Below, piece after piece: positions 1 to 9,677 of a stretch of DNA of 64,000 nt (its first letter is position 1; every line of letters begins with the position of its first letter). Origin of the DNA: Anaerotruncus colihominis (GTDB taxonomy: Bacteria; Bacillota; Clostridia; Oscillospirales; Ruminococcaceae); assembly GCA_025146135.1 (NCBI GenBank), contig CP102255.1, forward strand, positions 558,001 through 622,000, given 5' to 3'. The notes beneath the pieces are model-generated. The model was not told where the DNA came from, ran no database searches, and was given only the letters and a program-made list of their open reading frames with translations. The translations under genes were made by a program, and so were the position numbers.

Positions 1-390
1 AACATTTTGATGGAATTGAGACGAAAACCGAATATACAACCGCTTTTTGCGGGCGGTTATTATCACGCAAATGCACAGATGTTTGAAAGTAAGGAGGGCG
101 TTGAATTCATCAGCGGAATCCGTGTGCAAAAGGCGTTTGTTTCAGCGGCAGGCGTTCACTGCCAGTTGGGCGTAACCTGCATCAACAATTACGAGATCGA
201 GACAAAACGGGCGATTTTGCGCTCCTCGCTGGAAAAAATTCTTGTAGCGGATTCAAGCAAATTTGGCCGGGTCTGCGCGGCTTACTGCTGCGATATGAAT
301 GATATTGATACGATCATCACAAATAAGGACCTTTCGCCCGAATGGATCGACCAGATTCGCAGCAAGGGGATCAAGCTGTACCTTGTTTAA
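1..390 (+). CDS. DeoR-family transcriptional regulator, C-terminal part (cut by window edge)
   Basis: The frame is open from the first base, so the gene enters from the left; only about 129 C-terminal residues are visible. They read like the DeoR C-terminal sensor domain that binds phosphorylated sugars or related metabolites: a GG-turn early (LFAGGYYHAN), the segment QKAFVSAAGVH, then ILVADSSKFG and the closing pattern DIDTIITNKDLSPEW, all typical of that fold. The N-terminal helix-turn-helix lies outside the window. Its target operon is therefore unknown; the next gene is separated by a promoter of its own. Confidence 0.8.
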   Translation, partial: NILMELRRKPNIQPLFAGGYYHANAQMFESKEGVEFISGIRVQKAFVSAAGVHCQLGVTCINNYEIETKRAILRSSLEKILVADSSKFGRVCAAYCCDMNDIDTIITNKDLSPEWIDQIRSKGIKLYLV

Positions 391-483
391 TTATGAGCAT
401 GCGCCGCGGCTGATACAGCTTTTGATTTTTAAAAAAGCCCCGGATACAGACGAAAAATTTGTGTGAAGAATCTGTGTTCCTAT

Positions 484-512
484 TGGACAGCGCATAGGGT
501 TTGGAGTATAAT
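484..512 (+). promoter_or_regulatory. Sigma-A-type promoter of the fapA-like gene
   Basis: TGGACA at 484-489, a 17-base spacer and TATAAT at 507-512. It sits downstream of the first in-frame ATG (463), which argues that translation starts at the later ATG at 544, after GGGAGG at about 530-535. Confidence 0.65.
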
Positions 513-543
513 AGAAGCAATCACACCTATGGGAGGTTTTGGC

Positions 544-2316
544 ATGGCGGATAAGAAGCAGTTTGACGGATCGGAAACGTCGAAAAAGTCTAAAAGCCTG
601 CTTTTCTCTCTCTCGCAGGCAAAGCCGGCGTCCACCGCCGAGGCGGAGACATCGGCTAATCAAAGCTTGCTGTACACGCTCTGGAAAAGCGTCTCCGGAA
701 AGTTTGCGAAGCCTGCACAGCCGCAGGAAGAAAAACCGGCTGCCCAGGAGCCGGAGGCGGAGCTGTTTGAGGATGATCATCCGCTTGCAAGGCTGCGGCG
801 CGCCTGGAGCCAGGAGCAGGCGGCATCCCGTGGGGACAATACAGATTCGGACCAGGCGCCCTTCGGGCCGCAGGATCTGCTTGATGGCGGGGAGCTGCTG
901 CCGGTTCACCGCCGGCTGATCGAGCAGGCTGCCCGGTCGGCTGCAGAGATGCTCGCGTCGTTTCATGGCGATGGTGAACAGCTCCAGGCGGTCAATGGGC
1001 ATGTCGGGGTGATGGAATCCGAGGATGGCCTGAGCGCCTGGCTGCTGTTGCTGCCGCCGCTGTATGGGGGCGGCGATGTGACGCTGGAGCATTTGTATAC
1101 CGCGCTGGTCGAGCGCGGTATTACATATGGCGTCGACATACAGGCGCTTGAGACATTGGCGCAGCCTCTTTATTTCCGTATTGTCGAGGCTGCGCGGGGG
1201 ACGCCGCCGGTTGACGGTGAGGATGGAAGCGTCGAGGAGGTCATCCCGACCAGTTCCAGCGTCCGGTTTGTGGAAAAGCAAAACGGCATCATCGACTTTA
1301 AAGATATGAACTGGTTCCACAATGTCAATGCGGGAGACGTTCTTTGCCGGCTGATCCCGCCTGTGCCGGCAAAGAACGGGACCAACATCCATGGCGCCCA
1401 GCTTACCGCCAGGGAAGGGCGCAGGGCTGTGCCGCCTGCGGGGAAAAACACGGTTGTCAGCGAGGACGGCCTTACGCTCGTCGCCAGGATTGAGGGCGAG
1501 GTTGTTTACCGGTCGGGCCAATACCATGTGGAGCAGGCGCTTACAATCAATGGAAATGTCGATTTTTCCACAGGCAACCTCGATGTAAAGGGCGCGGTGA
1601 TCGTGATGGGCGATATCTGCGAAGGCTTTACAGTCAAGGCCAGCGGCGATATCACTGTATATGGGATGATCGAAGGCGCGACGCTGGTTTCGGGCGGGAA
1701 CATCTTTGCAAAAACCGGCATGAATGGAAATGGAAAGGGTTCAATGACAGCCAGGGGGGAGATCCGCTGTAAATTTATTGAAAACGGTTCTGCTGATGCA
1801 GAGGGAAATATTTATTTGGAGAGCGCGATCAATGCGCGGTTGTCAAGTCAAAGCTCCGTTTTGGTCAAATCAGGCCGCGGCGCACTGATCGGCGGGGAAA
1901 CTGTCGCGATGAAAACGATCGAGGCCACGTCGGCCGGCAATAAAAACAATTACCTGACAACCGTTTCCATCAAAGCGACCGAATCGTTCAAAATAAAGCA
2001 AAAGCAGGTCGAGGACGACCTTCGGAAAACGTTTGAGGAGCTGGATGAGCTGACCTCGTCAGAAAACGGCACGGCTATGACGAATGAAGCGCGCCTGCGC
2101 AGCAGCACGTTGAAAATGAAGGAACGAAAGCTTCGCCAACAGCTCGAGCAGATGCGCGCGCAATGTGAGGAGCTGGATTCAGCCGTCATGCGCTTCGGCG
2201 CACTGTATCCAAACACGGTGGCTGGAATCGGCGGCGCGGCCGCAACCTCCAAGCAGGAGCATACTCACTGCCTGATTTATCAAAAGGATCGTGAAATTGT
2301 GTTTGGCACGGTATAA
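544..2316 (+). CDS. FapA / DUF342 family polymer-forming protein
   Basis: 590-aa protein of the FapA (DUF342) family. The first 100 residues are charged and low in complexity. The middle carries the conserved family segment around NWFHNVNAGDVLCRLIPP and NGTNIHGAQL. Next comes a repetitive beta-solenoid stretch with many short NGNV/DVKG/SGDITV turns, and then an acidic coiled coil near the end (DDLRKTFEELDELTSSE, ERKLRQQLEQMRAQ). Family members are linked to flagellar assembly or cell-envelope scaffolding, but many occur without flagella genes nearby, as here. The start at 544 was chosen for its RBS and because it follows a good promoter; the longer frame from 463 would begin upstream of that promoter. 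Confidence 0.8.
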   Translation: MADKKQFDGSETSKKSKSLLFSLSQAKPASTAEAETSANQSLLYTLWKSVSGKFAKPAQPQEEKPAAQEPEAELFEDDHPLARLRRAWSQEQAASRGDNTDSDQAPFGPQDLLDGGELLPVHRRLIEQAARSAAEMLASFHGDGEQLQAVNGHVGVMESEDGLSAWLLLLPPLYGGGDVTLEHLYTALVERGITYGVDIQALETLAQPLYFRIVEAARGTPPVDGEDGSVEEVIPTSSSVRFVEKQNGIIDFKDMNWFHNVNAGDVLCRLIPPVPAKNGTNIHGAQLTAREGRRAVPPAGKNTVVSEDGLTLVARIEGEVVYRSGQYHVEQALTINGNVDFSTGNLDVKGAVIVMGDICEGFTVKASGDITVYGMIEGATLVSGGNIFAKTGMNGNGKGSMTARGEIRCKFIENGSADAEGNIYLESAINARLSSQSSVLVKSGRGALIGGETVAMKTIEATSAGNKNNYLTTVSIKATESFKIKQKQVEDDLRKTFEELDELTSSENGTAMTNEARLRSSTLKMKERKLRQQLEQMRAQCEELDSAVMRFGALYPNTVAGIGGAAATSKQEHTHCLIYQKDREIVFGTV

Positions 2317-2374
2317 TTGATATTTTAATTTTCAAACAGGCCCCAGGGAACAACATGATTTTAGGTGAAGCAAA

Positions 2375-2929
2375 GTGGATGATTTGGATATCGGCAGCGT
2401 GCTGCAGGCCAGCCGCGGTGAAAAAAAGATCAGCCTGCGCCAGTTGGCGGAAAGGACTGGTCTGACAGCTTCGATGTTAAGCCAGATTGAACGGAATCTT
2501 GTCAACCCTTCCATCAATACGCTCAAGGTGATCGCAGCGGCTCTCGAGATTCCCATGTATAAATTTTTTATGGGCGGCGGCGCTGACAAAAATCTGGTCG
2601 TACGGCGTGACGCGCGCATTACGCTCGGACGTCCTGAGGCGGAGGATATCGTATATGAGTTGCTGACCGCGAATGTCAGCGGCAGTATCGAATTCTGCAT
2701 GATGCACATACCGGCCAAGAACGGTTCCCACAATGTGGAGTCCATCCACAAGGGCGAGGAAGTCGCATATGTGGCGCAGGGGAAGATTACAGTCTATATC
2801 AACGGCGCCGCATATGAACTGGAGACGGGCGACAGCGTGCTGATTCCGCCGGGCAGCGTCCACCGCTGGCAGAACAGCGCGGATGAGGAGGCGCAGGTGC
2901 TGTTTGCCGTCACACCACCGAGTTTTTAA
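2375..2929 (+). CDS. XRE-family regulator with C-terminal cupin domain
   Basis: 184 aa, GTG start preceded by TTAGGTGAAG. Residues about 8-62 form an XRE helix-turn-helix (SLRQLAERTGLTASMLSQIE, then NPSINTLKVIAAAL). Residues about 105-180 are a cupin_2 barrel (HKGEEVAYVAQGKITVYING ... GDSVLIPPGSVHRWQN). This architecture (PuuR-like) usually senses a small molecule and controls an adjacent catabolic operon. It lies directly upstream of, and in the same direction as, the M20 peptidase, GntP permease and D-serine dehydratase genes, which have a palindrome-overlapped promoter between them and this gene. Inferred role: regulator of that D-amino-acid operon. Confidence 0.85.
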   Translation: MDDLDIGSVLQASRGEKKISLRQLAERTGLTASMLSQIERNLVNPSINTLKVIAAALEIPMYKFFMGGGADKNLVVRRDARITLGRPEAEDIVYELLTANVSGSIEFCMMHIPAKNGSHNVESIHKGEEVAYVAQGKITVYINGAAYELETGDSVLIPPGSVHRWQNSADEEAQVLFAVTPPSF

Positions 2930-3021
2930 CTGTGTTCAGTTAAATTTAACAAATTTCGAGGCTTTCTGTTCAGCATTCATACAGATTTCTCTCTGTATAG
3001 CCAATTTTTTAATGGAATCTG

Positions 3022-3092
3022 TTGACTTCCAATAAAATGATGTTAAACTGTACTTAACGATACGGCTTTATTGTCGTGTACAGTTTAACATC
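3022..3092 (+). promoter_or_regulatory. Promoter with a perfect 15-bp inverted repeat (candidate operator/attenuator)
   Basis: A -35-like TTGACT (3022-3027) and a -10-like TAAACT (3044-3049, 16-base spacer) precede the M20 gene. GATGTTAAACTGTAC (3039-3053) is repeated exactly inverted at 3078-3092 as GTACAGTTTAACATC. The left arm covers the -10 region. The right arm is followed by a T-rich tract (TTCTTTTTTTC), so the element could also act as a transcribed hairpin or terminator. The XRE-cupin protein encoded immediately upstream is the obvious candidate binder. Confidence 0.6.
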
Positions 3093-3137
3093 TTTCTTTT
3101 TTTCTAAGGAAAATAACGGTATTGGGAGGTCGTTTTT

Positions 3138-4319
3138 ATGGGAAAAGATTTATCGGCGGCGTATGCGTACATTGATGAAATCCGGGATGAAACCATTGCG
3201 CTTTACAAAGAATTTGTAAACCGTGAGAGCTGGAGCAAAACGCCGGACAAGGTCCGTATTTTTTCCGATTTTCTCAAGGGGGAGATGGAGAAGGCCGGCT
3301 TTGAATGCCGCTATGTGCCTGTCGGCGTCAACGCCGATACGCTTGTCGGCATTCTCGGCAAGGACCGTCCTGGTAAACCGATTCTGTTCTGCGGACATAT
3401 GGACACGGTGTTCCCGACAGGGATGCATCCGGAAAACCCGTTTAAGATTGAGGACGGAAAAGCGTATGGACCGGGTGTGCTCGATATGAAGGGCGGCATT
3501 CTGATTGCGCTGACGACAGTCAAGGCGCTGAACAAAATCGGATATGCGGACAGGCCGATCAAGTTCTGCTTTTCAGGCGATGAGGAGATCAATCACACCG
3601 GCTCGCAGGGCGCTGAGGTGATCGAGGCCGAGGCCAAAGGCTGCCTGTGCGCCTTCAATATGGAAACCGGCATGATCGACAACTACCTGTGCACCGGGCG
3701 CAAGGGCTGCCTGCGTTACACGGTGGAGGTCGACGGTGTGGAGACGCACTCCGGCAACGACTTCCAGGGCGGCAGAAGCGCCATTGCCGAGATGGCCTAT
3801 AAAATCATTGATTTTCACAATATGACCGATCTTTCAATCGGAAATACCTGCAACATCGGCACTATAACCGGCGGAACGGTACCCAACGCGGTGCCCGCTC
3901 ACTGTGAAGTGGTTCTCGATATGCGCTATACCACTCTGAGCGGCAAGGAGAAATTGCTCGCGCAGCTTGATGAAATCTGCAAGCGCACGCACATCGACGG
4001 AACCACCACAAAATATGCGTTTTTAAACAAGCTCGATGTGTTTGAGACAACCGACGAAGGGATGCGCTTTTTCAATTTTGTAAAGGACATCGCAAAGGAA
4101 TACGGCCTGCCTGAGGTCAGCGGGCGTCCGCTTGGCGGCGGTTCCGACGCGGCCTCCACAACCATGGCCGGTGTCCCGACCATCTGCTCCTGCGGCGTGC
4201 GCGGTCAGTGGAACCATACCATGAAGGAATATGCGGTTGTCGATTCGATTTTCGACAGGAGCAAAATGTATGTCGCCGCCGTTGCAAATGCAGACCGGTT
4301 TGCAGAGGGTGCGGACTGA
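3138..4319 (+). CDS. M20-family metallopeptidase (carboxypeptidase G2-like)
   Basis: 393-aa cytosolic zinc peptidase of the M20 family; start supported by GGGAGG 8 bases upstream. The metal and catalytic residues are in place: HMD (H87, D89), LDMKGG (D116), GDEE (E149/E150), METG (E176) and the late histidine in GQWNHTMKEY. A dimerisation lid domain is inserted in the middle (HSGNDFQGGRSAIAEMAYKI). M20 enzymes cleave peptides or N-acyl amino acids. As first gene of an operon with a GntP permease and D-serine dehydratase, it may release a D-serine-containing or acylated substrate; that is inference. Confidence 0.85.
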   Translation: MGKDLSAAYAYIDEIRDETIALYKEFVNRESWSKTPDKVRIFSDFLKGEMEKAGFECRYVPVGVNADTLVGILGKDRPGKPILFCGHMDTVFPTGMHPENPFKIEDGKAYGPGVLDMKGGILIALTTVKALNKIGYADRPIKFCFSGDEEINHTGSQGAEVIEAEAKGCLCAFNMETGMIDNYLCTGRKGCLRYTVEVDGVETHSGNDFQGGRSAIAEMAYKIIDFHNMTDLSIGNTCNIGTITGGTVPNAVPAHCEVVLDMRYTTLSGKEKLLAQLDEICKRTHIDGTTTKYAFLNKLDVFETTDEGMRFFNFVKDIAKEYGLPEVSGRPLGGGSDAASTTMAGVPTICSCGVRGQWNHTMKEYAVVDSIFDRSKMYVAAVANADRFAEGAD

Positions 4320-4367
4320 GACGGCGAAACGATCATAAAAATTCCTGCTTAGGAGGGAGAGATAGCA

Positions 4368-5720
4368 ATGAATACCCTGGTTGTGTTTCTGATTTCCATG
4401 ATCTTTCTGTTGACAGTTCTGATCAAATTCAAATGGAGCGCGTCGGTGGGGCTTGTGTTGGCGACCATTCTGATGGGCCTGCTTTCAGGCATGCAGGTGG
4501 GCGAGCTGACCGGCTTTATCAGCGGCGGGTTTGGCAATACCATGACAAGCACGGGCCTTGTCATCATCTTCGGCTGCATCTTCGGCGAGATGCTCGGTTC
4601 CTCCGGCGCGCTGGAGGAAATCGCGAAATTCCTGCTGCGCAAGGTTGGCTCCAAGCATGATTACCTCGCGATCAATCTGCTGGGCTACGTGGTGTCCATC
4701 CCCGTTTATTTCGGGTCGGCCTACGTCATGCTTTCGCCGCTTCTGAATTCCCTTCAGAAGCTTACCAACAAAAAAATGATTGGGTATGTCAACGCGCTGT
4801 TTGTCGGCTTGCTGCTGACGCATTGTGTTGTAGCGCCCACGCCGGGTCCGGTCGCTGTCGCGGCGGAGGTTGGCGCAAATCTGGGCTGGTTTATCTTCTA
4901 CGGTATGATTGTCTCCATTATTGCCAGCCTGATCTGCGGCTGGCAGTTCTCCAACGCACTCAACGCGCATGACCGGAAAGCTGTGCGGGAGATGATATCC
5001 TCGGACAACGAGCTGATTCAGGCTGACCCGACGAAGCCGTCTGCGGCGACAGGGTTCCTTCTCATCCTGTTTCCGATCGTTCTGATCGTGCTCGGCTCTG
5101 TCATTCCGATGTTTGTTGCAGAAGGTTCCGTCATCTATACGATTTTCCAGTTCGTCGGCGATAAGAACATCGCGCTGTTCATGGCGATGCTGCTTTCGGC
5201 AATCGTGCTCAGAAAATATCTTGTTGCGGGACCGGCGAGCAAGGGGATCATGCGCTACATCGATTCCAGCGCCAACAAGGTCGGCAGTATCCTCATGGTC
5301 ATCGGATGCGGCGGCTGTTTTGCCAAGGTTATCACGGAAACGGGTATCGGCGACGCGCTGGCGGAGATGTTCTCACACTTTAATATGCCGGTGATTTTGC
5401 TTGGTTTTATTCTTGCCATGATTATCCGCGCGGCAGTTGGTTCCGCGACCGTCGCCATGATGACGGCCGTATCGATTGTCGGCCCGGCCATCGCAATTCA
5501 GGGGCTTTCCCCGGTGCTTGTGGGTCTTGCGGTCTGCGCGGGTACGGTCGGCCTGACGCTTCCGACGGACGGCGCGTTCTGGCATCCGTCCCAGCTCAAT
5601 GGGATTTCCATCAATGAGACGATGACAGTCACCATCAGCACGACTCTGGCCAGCTTGGCAGCGTTTGCAATCATTCTGCTGCTCAACTGCTTCAGCGGCG
5701 TTCTGCCCGGATTATTTTAG
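4368..5720 (+). CDS. GntP-family permease (DsdX-like, probable D-serine/gluconate-type transporter)
   Basis: 450-aa polytopic membrane protein, about 12 hydrophobic segments, RBS TAGGAGGG. GntP-family hallmarks include the early SGGFGNTM and [11 protein letters not shown] segments, the [16 protein letters not shown] loop and the later [14 protein letters not shown] and [16 protein letters not shown]. The family imports gluconate, D-serine (DsdX) and related acids with protons. Position directly before D-serine dehydratase (18-base gap) favours D-serine as substrate. Confidence 0.85.
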   Translation: MNTLVVFLISMIFLLTVLIKFKWSASVGLVLATILMGLLSGMQVGELTGFISGGFGNTMTSTGLVIIFGCIFGEMLGSSGALEEIAKFLLRKVGSKHDYLAINLLGYVVSIPVYFGSAYVMLSPLLNSLQKLTNKKMIGYVNALFVGLLLTHCVVAPTPGPVAVAAEVGANLGWFIFYGMIVSIIASLICGWQFSNALNAHDRKAVREMISSDNELIQADPTKPSAATGFLLILFPIVLIVLGSVIPMFVAEGSVIYTIFQFVGDKNIALFMAMLLSAIVLRKYLVAGPASKGIMRYIDSSANKVGSILMVIGCGGCFAKVITETGIGDALAEMFSHFNMPVILLGFILAMIIRAAVGSATVAMMTAVSIVGPAIAIQGLSPVLVGLAVCAGTVGLTLPTDGAFWHPSQLNGISINETMTVTISTTLASLAAFAIILLLNCFSGVLPGLF

Positions 5721-5737
5721 AAATTAGGTGCCAATCC

Positions 5738-7099
5738 ATGGAAAACATGATACTGACAATGACGGAGGATGAGTGGGTAAAAAAATACCCGCTCATCCGT
5801 TCTCTCCAGAATTTGCAGGAATGCTTCTGGATCAACGACAAAAAGGAACCGTTTGACAGCGCGGTCAAAAAATGCGCGCTTGGTATGCATGATATTGAGG
5901 ATGCCAGCGACCGGCTGACGCGGTTTGCGCCGTATATCGCAAAGGCGTTTGCACAGACGGCAGCAAGCGGCGGGATTTTAGAGTCGCCGCTGCGCGAAAT
6001 ACCGCATATGAAGCGCGCGCTGGAGGAGCGCAGCGGCGTCGCTATCGGCGGCCGGATGCTGCTGAAATGCGACAGCGAGCTGCCGATCTCAGGCTCCATT
6101 AAAGCGCGCGGCGGTATCTATGAGGTTTTAAAGCACGCAGAGGAACTTGCAGTCGAACACAAGCTGCTGTCCTATACGGATGATTATGCCTGTTTGGCGC
6201 AGCCGCGTTTTCGGGACTTTTTTTCGCAGTATAAAATCGCGGTCGGTTCAACGGGCAACCTGGGCCTTTCCATCGGGATTATGAGCGCCAAGCTTGGGTT
6301 TCACGTGACAGTCCATATGTCGGCCGACGCGCGCCAGTGGAAAAAGGATATGCTGCGCGGCCTTGGCGTCCATGTCATCGAGTATGAAAACGATTACAGC
6401 AAGGCGGTTGCCGAGGGCCGCCGCCAGGCCGAGGCCGATCCGTACTGTTATTTTATCGATGATGAGAATTCCAAGGACCTGTTTTTGGGCTATACGGTGG
6501 CTGCCCTGCGGCTGAAAAAGCAGTTGGAACAGATGCAGATTACAGTTGACCAAGCGCATCCGCTGTTTGTTTATCTCCCGTGCGGCGTGGGCGGCGGGCC
6601 TGGCGGTGTTGCATTCGGCATCAAGAGCATCTATGGGGATGCGGCGCATTGCTTTTTTGCAGAACCGACGCATTCCCCCTGTATGCTGCTTGGAATGTAT
6701 ACGGGATATTATGACCGCGTCAGCGTTCAGGATTTCGGCATCGACAACCGCACCGCGGCCGACGGCCTGGCGGTCGGCCGGTGCTCGCATCTGGTCGGCC
6801 CGATGATGCATCCGTTCATGAGCGGTGCGATGAGCGTCTGCGACGAGCGCATGTACCGGCTGCTGGCGATGATGGCCGACACAGAGCAAATCCGCCTGGA
6901 GCCAAGCGCGCTGGCCGGCGTGCCAGGCGCCGTCAATTTGTTTGGAACGAATGCGGGAATGGATTATTTAAAGCGGGAGGGGCTTTCCGCGTCCGCTGAC
7001 CATTTCACGCACATTGTATGGGCAACAGGCGGCAGCATGGTGCCTGACGACGTTATGCGCGCGTATTATGAAAAGGGAAAGGCGCTGCAATCGCTCTGA
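5738..7099 (+). CDS. dsdA: D-serine dehydratase (D-serine ammonia-lyase)
   Basis: 453-aa PLP enzyme converting D-serine to pyruvate and ammonia. The PLP-binding lysine is in SGSIKARGG (K122), the phosphate-cradling region in GSTGNLGLS and the glycine-rich loop in [13 protein letters not shown]. Length matches DsdA (about 440-450). It ends a three-gene operon with the permease and M20 peptidase and is followed by a strong hairpin. The regulator here is an XRE-cupin protein, not the LysR-type DsdC known from enterobacteria. Confidence 0.92.
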   Translation: MENMILTMTEDEWVKKYPLIRSLQNLQECFWINDKKEPFDSAVKKCALGMHDIEDASDRLTRFAPYIAKAFAQTAASGGILESPLREIPHMKRALEERSGVAIGGRMLLKCDSELPISGSIKARGGIYEVLKHAEELAVEHKLLSYTDDYACLAQPRFRDFFSQYKIAVGSTGNLGLSIGIMSAKLGFHVTVHMSADARQWKKDMLRGLGVHVIEYENDYSKAVAEGRRQAEADPYCYFIDDENSKDLFLGYTVAALRLKKQLEQMQITVDQAHPLFVYLPCGVGGGPGGVAFGIKSIYGDAAHCFFAEPTHSPCMLLGMYTGYYDRVSVQDFGIDNRTAADGLAVGRCSHLVGPMMHPFMSGAMSVCDERMYRLLAMMADTEQIRLEPSALAGVPGAVNLFGTNAGMDYLKREGLSASADHFTHIVWATGGSMVPDDVMRAYYEKGKALQSL

Positions 7100-7118
7100 C
7101 AGGCGCTTTACAAAAAAG

Positions 7119-7156
7119 CGGGCGGGGCGGGCTGTATTTACAGCCCGCCCCGCCCG
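7119..7156. terminator. Bidirectional terminator between dsdA and larA
   Basis: An 18-bp GC-rich stem (CGGGCGGGGCGGGCTGTA and its complement) with a TT apex, preceded by A6 and followed by TTT. It lies between two convergent genes, so it can serve both. Confidence 0.85.
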
Positions 7157-7170
7157 TTTCAAATTTGCTT

Positions 7171-8472
7171 TTATTGCTCCAGAATCGGCAGCGTTTGCGC
7201 GCCGTGCTCCAAAATTGCCGTGGGAACATCCAGCGTCCCGCCCAGATACGTTTTGGCCAGCTCCAGCGCCTCGTCCAAAGTTTTAACCACATCGATCTGG
7301 ACATTCTTAAACAATTCGGGTTCCATCTCGGTCACACAGATCAGATGGTATTTTTCCGAAAACTCCGCGAACAGATAACCGACATATCCGCCGATGGAGA
7401 AATTTTTGCGCACATCCGCTTCCCGCTGCGTCATATCTGTAAAATCCTGAATATAATGGGCGCAATCCTTGTCGCCGAAGCCCTCCAGGCAGGCGGAAAT
7501 CATGATCAATACCGCGCCGTCGTTGGCGATGCGCACCTGATTGGTAATTGTTTTGGAGGACTGATAGAGATTGATATCCTTCGGATATCCGCCCGCAGAA
7601 GCGATTACAAGATCAGCCCGGCGCTTCACATGCACGCCGTCCATTTTATGAACCAGCGCGCAGGCTGCCCGGTGCGCCGCGATCCAATGGCCGGCAAAGG
7701 CCGCTGTAATATTTTGATTGGAATCGGCTACGACATTGAGCAGGAAATCGGGCTTTGCAAAAGCGGCGGCCTCCTCCATATCGCTGTGGAAGGGATTGCT
7801 GGCCTCCAGATTGCCGCTGTGCACATCGGGATTGGCGCCGCTGCCGATTCCAGGATTCAGAGCGAAATTGTGATTATGCAGGATAGTGTCGATATAGGCA
7901 ATTCCCGGAACAATCGATTTTCGTCCGCCGCCGTAACCGGCAAGGAAATGATATACAACGCCTCCGGTCAAAATCAAACGGTCGCAGTCAAGCGCGGCGC
8001 GGTTGAGCCAGACCGGCGTACCGCGCGATGTGGTTCCGACATAGCGCATCTGTTCCTTCTGGCGGCAATCATGATCGATTGTGCGGATACGTGCATAAAG
8101 CGATTCGCCGATCAGACTTTTCCATTCGGCTTCTGTTTGAGCGCGGTGCGTTCCTGTGGCGCTTATAATTAAAATCTGATCGTCGCGCACGCCGATTTTG
8201 CCAAGCTCCTCCACCAGGATGGGCAGATAGCTTTTGGGTGCCTGCCAGCTTCGGGTCACATCAGAAATAACAATGCAGACCGTTTCGCCGGGACGGATGA
8301 TTTCATTGAGCCGGGGGGAACCGATCGGCGTGTCGAGCGCCTCGCGGATACATTGCTCGACAGACCTTCTTTCCAACGGCACCTGGTTCGGTTCCAAAAC
8401 CTCCGCCAGATTTTTCTCATCGAACGAGGCGCTCTGCACGCCGTGCGCATAGGGAAAGGAAAACGTTAGCAT
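7171..8472 (-). CDS. larA: LarA-family nickel-pincer-dependent racemase
   Basis: 433 aa. LarA uses a nickel pincer nucleotide bound to a lysine and racemises lactate or related 2-hydroxyacids. The residues known in Lactiplantibacillus LarA (H108, H174, K184, H200) all appear one position later: H109 in GTHRAQ, H175 in VVYHFLAG, K185 in GGRKSIVPG and H201 in LHNHNF. No larB, larC or larE cofactor genes are in the window. The substrate could be lactate or another hydroxyacid, since many LarA homologues have different specificity. It is convergent with the D-serine operon. Confidence 0.85.
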   Translation of the reverse strand: MLTFSFPYAHGVQSASFDEKNLAEVLEPNQVPLERRSVEQCIREALDTPIGSPRLNEIIRPGETVCIVISDVTRSWQAPKSYLPILVEELGKIGVRDDQILIISATGTHRAQTEAEWKSLIGESLYARIRTIDHDCRQKEQMRYVGTTSRGTPVWLNRAALDCDRLILTGGVVYHFLAGYGGGRKSIVPGIAYIDTILHNHNFALNPGIGSGANPDVHSGNLEASNPFHSDMEEAAAFAKPDFLLNVVADSNQNITAAFAGHWIAAHRAACALVHKMDGVHVKRRADLVIASAGGYPKDINLYQSSKTITNQVRIANDGAVLIMISACLEGFGDKDCAHYIQDFTDMTQREADVRKNFSIGGYVGYLFAEFSEKYHLICVTEMEPELFKNVQIDVVKTLDEALELAKTYLGGTLDVPTAILEHGAQTLPILEQ

Positions 8473-8603
8473 GGTGATGCCCTTCTTTAATCTGAATTAT
8501 ATCCCTGCGAGCGGGAGAAACGTCCCGCATACGCGCAGGCAATCTGTCTGGGCGGCTTGCGGCCTGCGCCGGTCCGGCGGAGGGCCGGCGCGTTTTCTAT
8601 AAA

Positions 8604-8632
8604 ATTATAGCAGGCATACCTTTGAGAATCAA
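8604..8632 (-). promoter_or_regulatory. Promoter of larA
   Basis: On the minus strand TTGATT (8632-8627), 17-base spacer, TATAAT (8609-8604). The transcript would have a leader of about 120 bases carrying a GC-rich inverted repeat near 8565-8592 (GCGCCGG ... CCGGCGC). Confidence 0.55.
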
Positions 8633-8698
8633 GCCTGGATATCCGCCGGCAGGCGGACGGCAATGATGCCAGGTATCCGCAATACGGATATACAAAAG

Positions 8699-8727
8699 TT
8701 GACAGCGCGGATAGCGTACCCTATACT
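8699..8727 (+). promoter_or_regulatory. Consensus promoter of the YczE-like membrane protein gene
   Basis: TTGACA (8699-8704), exactly 17 bases, TATACT (8722-8727). It lies downstream of the first in-frame ATG at 8663 and so fixes the start at the later ATG (8771). Confidence 0.75.
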
Positions 8728-8770
8728 GAAGAAAAAGCTTTTTGACCTGGCTGAAGGGGAGGGCGCCGGC

Positions 8771-9487
8771 ATGAAAAGAACCAGAGACAAACGGCCGCGC
8801 GGTATGGACCGCATTTGGAGAGGAGCCATCTACGCGGCGGGCATGATATCCCTGGCAATCGGGCTGACCTTGTATACCAAGACAGGGCTTGGCGTTTCCC
8901 CGGTTGTTTCGGTTTCATTTTCCATTACGGAAATTTGGGGAATCAATTACGCGCTGTCAACCTTTGGCGTCTACATGCTGTTTTTGGCGGTTCAATTGCT
9001 TCTGAAGGGAAAGGCGCGCCGCCCGGGTGATCTGCTGCAAATCCCATTCAGTCTGGTATTCGGCTTGCTGCTTGACTGGTTCAGTCTGGTACAAATCCGT
9101 TTTTACACACTGTGGCAAAATCTGCTGCTGCTTTTTGCTGCGATGGCGTTTACAGCGGTGGGGATGTCCATGATGGTCGACATGCGCCTGGTGTTAAGTC
9201 CGGCGGACGGCCTGGCCGACACGATTGGAAAATGTACAGGCAGAGGCGTCGGCTTTGGAAAAAATATTGTGGATCTGTCCTGCGTGGTTGTTACCTGTGC
9301 CGTCAGTTATCTTTTCAGCGGCAGGATAACAGCGATTGGACTTGGCACACTGATCGCAATGATCTGCGTGGGCAGGCTGGCCGCATTGTTTCAACTGTTG
9401 TTTTACGAGCCGCTGCTCCGGCGCGCGGGTTTGCCGGAAGCACACCGTTGCGGCGCCTCGGAACAATTGGCAGAGGAATCCGCCTGA
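8771..9487 (+). CDS. YczE/YitT-like integral membrane protein
   Basis: 238 aa when started at 8771, which follows a promoter and a GGGGAGGG ribosome binding site. After a short basic N-terminus there are about six hydrophobic segments. The pattern GLTLYTKTGLGVSPVVSVSFSI and later DMRLVLSPADGLAD with KIVDLSCV-like spacing resembles the YczE family of uncharacterised Firmicutes membrane proteins. No substrate or reaction is known for the family. It is monocistronic. Confidence 0.7.
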   Translation: MKRTRDKRPRGMDRIWRGAIYAAGMISLAIGLTLYTKTGLGVSPVVSVSFSITEIWGINYALSTFGVYMLFLAVQLLLKGKARRPGDLLQIPFSLVFGLLLDWFSLVQIRFYTLWQNLLLLFAAMAFTAVGMSMMVDMRLVLSPADGLADTIGKCTGRGVGFGKNIVDLSCVVVTCAVSYLFSGRITAIGLGTLIAMICVGRLAALFQLLFYEPLLRRAGLPEAHRCGASEQLAEESA

Positions 9488-9598
9488 TCAGACCGTCGGC
9501 GGCAAGGGCTGCGTTCAGGTTGGTGGCGTATGCGGCAAGCAGCCGGATACCGCCAATTTGCAGGATGAATTGGTGATAGAGCCGAATTTATACCTATC

Positions 9599-9642
9599 AT
9601 GGATGAACGGGAGCATCTTTTTTGATGCTCCCGTTCATCCAT
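9599..9642. repeat. Perfect 19-bp inverted repeat with a T6 loop
   Basis: ATGGATGAACGGGAGCATC at 9599-9617, loop TTTTTT, exact complement at 9624-9642. No T-run follows the stem on either strand, unlike a normal intrinsic terminator. It sits between two convergent genes and may still act as one. Confidence 0.7.
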
Positions 9643-9677
9643 GTGCGGCCGTGCATCCAATCCGACGGATACGGCGC

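Noticed and set aside
391-1527. 378-codon minus-strand frame opposite the FapA-like gene
   Set aside because: Antisense to a well-supported gene with promoter and RBS; low-complexity Arg/Leu-rich translation, no RBS.
7165-8172. 335-codon plus-strand frame opposite larA
   Set aside because: LarA has all four catalytic residues in place; the opposite frame has no RBS and overlaps the terminator.
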